Source: Entoloma clypeatum
Taxonomy: Eukaryota > Basidiomycota > Agaricomycetes > Agaricales > Entolomataceae
Assembly: GCA_963565915.1 (NCBI GenBank)
Contig: OY751491.1
Location: 1 to 64,000, forward strand
DNA: 64,000 nt
Direction of reading: 5' to 3'
Part shown: positions 62,082 to 64,000 of the stretch, piece by piece
Layout: every line of letters starts with the position of its first letter
Position numbering within the stretch: the stretch's first letter is position 1
Notes under the pieces: model-generated
Told to the model about the DNA's origin: nothing
Database searches by the model: none
The model's input: the letters and a program-made list of their open reading frames with translations, nothing else
Program-made: the position numbers and the translations under genes

Positions 62082-62556
62082 TGTTAAGAACTGATCGACA
62101 AAACGTCGGAGCTACGTCGGACGCGTCGGAAGGTCGGAAGGTCGGAGCGCGTGCAACGTAGGGGCAAGGACTTGGCTTCAACTTGTGTGTTGCGCCCTCA
62201 CTAATACGTTGGTGTCCTTATTTCGGAGGATCGGAGGATCGGAGGTCGGAGGTCGGACTCAAGTTAAGAGTCGGAAAGAGGACGGGAGGTATGATGTCGA
62301 ATCTAAGTTGATATTCAAACTGAAGCTAATACACGATTCTACATAAGTTTAAATACTATGTCGGAGGATGTGTGGCTTCGTCGGAGTCGGATAACGAGTG
62401 GCTGTTGGAGATTCTTAACATAAGTAAAATGATCGGATGTAAGTAATGTACGTAGTAACGAGATTCATAACAGTAAGTATGCATAATAAGTATTAGTCAA
62501 AATGTCGGAGGTGTCGGGATTGGTCGGAAATCGTCGGAATGGATCGGAATGTAACA
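62082..62556 (-). repeat. Chromovirus 2 5' LTR
   Basis: 475 bp, no difference seen from 55474-55948. It includes the TATTTAAA promoter box on the minus strand at 62355-62348. Confidence 0.96.
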
Positions 62557-62561
62557 GTTAC

Positions 62562-62862
62562 AGACTAACGACTACGGACGTATACGCTTACTTTTTCACT
62601 TTTACTCATCGGCCCCCGCTTACACATATCGTATTATACTTTATTTCCTTTAGTATACTTCGCTCCCGTGCTGACTCGCTTTCCGCAGCTGTCTGACTCA
62701 TTCCGCAGTCAGCTTACTCATTAGTGCATAGCCTTCCGCAGTCGCCTTACTCATGTGCACTGCCTTCCGCAGTTACTGACTCATTCGCTACCGCTCATAG
62801 TCAGTACTATATAAACCTCATGTACCATAGCTACATTCCTTAGATTTAGCAATCACATTGCT
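62562..62862 (+). repeat. Chromovirus 1 3' LTR, middle part
   Basis: This continues from the GTTAC duplication with AGACTAACGACTACGGACG and matches the 5' LTR to the CACATTGCT position, where Tc1/mariner sequence intervenes. Confidence 0.95.
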
Positions 62863-63162
62863 AAGACTTATAGAAAGCATGCCTAGAAGGATACAAGCAG
62901 TTATCAAGGCAAAAGGGGGTCATACCAAGTACTAATTGTGTAAATAACCAAGGGTCAAAAAACTGTCCCAATGATTGATTATTTTGTTTTATTTATTATT
63001 CCATCAATATTTGTTCAAACCACATGACCCAGGGCTCAAAAGCAAGCTAAGATGATACAGAATAACATATCTTTTTTGCAGAAAATTATCACAAGTGCCT
63101 GTTGTGTTATTAGCAATACAGTACAAAACAGCCAAACATTGGGACAGTTTTTTGAGCTACTG
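62863..63162 (+). mobile_element. Truncated Tc1/mariner element in the chromovirus 1 LTR
   Basis: It starts inside the end of a transposase (RLIESMPRRIQAVIKAKGG, HTKY, stop at about 62937), has an AT-rich non-coding part, and ends in a terminal repeat whose complement reads CAGTAGCTCAAAAAACTGTC, followed by TA. An internal TCAAAAAACTGTCCCAATG (about 62955-62973) is the inverted partner. The left terminal end and most of the transposase are missing. Confidence 0.85.
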
Positions 63163-63217
63163 TATATAAACCTCATGTACCATAGCTACATTCCTTAGAT
63201 TTAGCAATCACATTGCT
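63163..63217 (+). repeat. 55 bp direct duplication of LTR sequence flanking the Tc1 piece
   Basis: TATATAAACCTC through CACATTGCT repeats 62808-62862 exactly. Simple Tc1 insertion duplicates only TA, so this longer duplication needs another explanation such as replication-coupled repair or template switching. Confidence 0.9.
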
Positions 63218-63280
63218 CTTCGCCTTTCCATCTTCCTGCATACTCTGCCCGAACCTTGGAACGGTTTGTTACGCATAACA
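63218..63280 (+). repeat. Chromovirus 1 3' LTR, final part
   Basis: CTTCGCCTTTCC to ACGCATAACA matches the end of the 5' LTR except at CG/TG-type sites. It is followed by the right ATACA target copy (63281-63285). Confidence 0.95.
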
Positions 63281-63285
63281 ATACA

Positions 63286-64000
63286 TGACACACAGATTCG
63301 CCGGAATACGAAGAAGATCTATCCCACACATGAAGCCCACAAAACAATTGACTTCGAAAAATTTGCAGTCTTTTGGAACTCTGAAGTCGAAAAACAAGAT
63401 CACACCGAGGTAGATTCAAACAAACGAATTTATTACAAGCTGCCATCACAACTAGAGCGGCATCACAAGAGGATCCTGACGTGGAAGTCAGAACGCTCAA
63501 CTCTTCTCACAGGAGGTAACGCTGCTGCCCTCAAACCGTTCCGTGACCTCCTTACCAAGGACAATACTGCAACGACATTATCTGCCGAATTACCTCCCGA
63601 ATTACTAGCCAGTGAAGAAGACCACTGTTACAATGAGGAAGGTAAGTAAATTTCTTAATCGAGGCCATCTGGTTCACTCACATCAGATAGACTTGATAAA
63701 CTCTGATATGAACATCAATCCCATCAGTGAATCACTACCAGTGCCACATAATGAGGACACAGAGGAGAACGACCAGGACGGAGATGCTGCTCAACCCCTG
63801 CTGAGTCGAGTCACTCAGGGTGCCGGAGTCGCAGCCGTGGATGGGGAACGAGAACGATCACAATCGTCACCAAGAACCTTGGAGCACAATCAGACGGTGC
63901 TTTCATTTAGTTCTTCCCAGCCAGCAAATATTCCGATACTCATGTTTTCTCACCCGGCATCAACGACGATACCACCAAAAAAGGAGAGCGTGAGATGCGC
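63286..64000 (+). pseudogene. Right-hand exons of the interrupted transposase-like gene (incomplete at window end)
   Basis: From HDTQIRRNTKKIYPTHEAHK to IYYKLPSQLERHHKRI and TWKSERSTLL, then a 49 bp intron (63642-63690), then a Ser/Pro-rich frame still open at 64000. It completes the protein cut at 49266 and shows that the gene predates chromovirus 1. Confidence 0.85.

Larger units (their letters stand above)
55474..62556 (-). mobile_element. Chromovirus 2 (Ty3/gypsy), intact, nested in the 3' LTR of chromovirus 1
   Basis: It is 7083 bp with 475 bp LTRs (55474-55948 and 62082-62556) that read as identical, and a GTTAC target duplication. Gag and pol are intact on the minus strand. An extra intron-containing gene runs in antisense near the 3' LTR. 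It is compositionally rich in TCGGAGG-type motifs, including the LTRs and flanking coding DNA. Confidence 0.97.
49267..63280 (+). mobile_element. Chromovirus 1 (Ty3/gypsy, Tf1/sushi-like), decayed, carrying nested insertions
   Basis: LTRs are 370 bp: 49267-49636, and a 3' LTR split into 55468-55473, 62562-62862 and 63218-63280 (6+301+63 = 370). TGTTA...TAACA ends and an ATACA duplication are present. It carries pre-gag, gag, pol with chromodomain, and a third ORF. Three in-frame TGA stops and a lost RT Asp show it is inactive. Without nested DNA it is about 6.6 kb. Confidence 0.95.
45070..64000 (+). pseudogene. Large transposase-like gene (RNase-H-fold plus exonuclease-like), split by nested retrotransposons; runs off the window
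   Basis: Exons end at 45447, then 45504-45983, 46031-46204, 46255-46613, 46661-46868, 46918-47201, 47254-48129, 48181-48825 and 48878-49266; after the insertion 63286-63641 and 63691 to beyond 64000. All join in frame. Features in order are CxC pairs (FKCTCG, CKASCQECGKSW), an RNase-H-like part with IMKVDHTFD and LIYTDSPQ, and a WRN/RNase D-like region (IQLRTSSSNIVFR, LTSNLVIKLGCNVKQSLHDLA) whose acidic residues appear lost. A GTNSVEGGVHMTVRRVFG motif and IYYKLPSQLERHHKRI follow. A TGA at 48700-48702, where CGA (Arg) fits before GTNSVEGG, stops the frame. The family is common in mushroom genomes and probably derives from a transposon. The exact start is uncertain. Confidence 0.75.

Noticed and set aside
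1..64000. CRISPR arrays, rRNA genes or standard tRNA genes
   Set aside because: No short regularly spaced repeats, no rRNA-like sequence and no complete cloverleaf were seen; the A/B-box segment at 1508 lacks an anticodon arm.

Overview
The window is a chromosome end of a filamentous basidiomycete, very probably an agaricomycete. It opens with about 268 bp of C-rich telomeric repeat (mostly CCCCTAA). Genes have several 45-70 bp GT-AG introns. The gene content is typical of mushroom-forming fungi: a Vps74/GOLPH3 gene, BTB/POZ paralogs, an F-box gene, a basidiomycete-type G-alpha pseudogene and Helitron helicase sequence. I do not name a species.

Subtelomere (1-6.5 kb). Telomeric repeats join directly to a 5'-truncated reverse-transcriptase C-terminus, resembling the endonuclease-less telomeric Penelope-like elements (Coprina/Athena type). 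Two copies of a 690-740 bp unit and a partial third follow, separated by telomere-like tracts. Each carries a complete type I hammerhead ribozyme core (2052-2114, 6087-6149, 6343-6405) next to a strong hairpin. A 3.3 kb homogeneous satellite array lies between copies one and two. A telomere-attached retroelement together with small ribozyme-bearing units flanked by telomere repeat is the most unusual feature of the window.

Genic zone (6.5-29 kb). This holds a disordered protein on the minus strand, a two-domain nucleotidyltransferase-fold gene, an alpha/beta hydrolase gene split by a complete, very young Ty1/copia element (identical-looking 305 bp LTRs, 5 bp target duplication), a BTB gene, VPS74, a decayed G-alpha gene, an agaricomycete-specific hypothetical gene abutting a Helitron-type helicase fused to a peptidase-like domain that has lost its Cys, and a small secreted Cys-containing protein.

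Tandem duplication zone (28.5-42 kb). A unit made of a phosphotransferase (APH-like) remnant, a BTB gene and a conserved non-coding block is present twice (about 29.25-36.9 and 36.9-39.5 kb). The first copy was enlarged by a 5'-truncated LINE with poly-A and 13 bp target duplication, and by a hAT-like element that was itself hit by a complete PIF/Harbinger transposon encoding a DDE transposase and a second protein. A TMEM242-like gene, a small hypothetical gene and an F-box gene follow.

Nested retrotransposon zone (45-64 kb). A large transposase-like gene is cut at 49266 and resumes at 63286. Between lies chromovirus 1 (Ty3/gypsy, + strand, decayed by CGA-to-TGA stops). Its 3' LTR is split by chromovirus 2 (minus strand, intact) and by a truncated Tc1/mariner piece. 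Both chromoviruses have primer-binding sites that match the predicted 5' end of their own RNA (Tf1-like self-priming). Chromovirus 2 also carries an antisense, intron-containing gene for a coiled-coil/Cys-cluster protein and a slippery A AAA AAA heptamer at the gag stop. The order of events is: host transposase-like gene, chromovirus 1, CpG decay, chromovirus 2.
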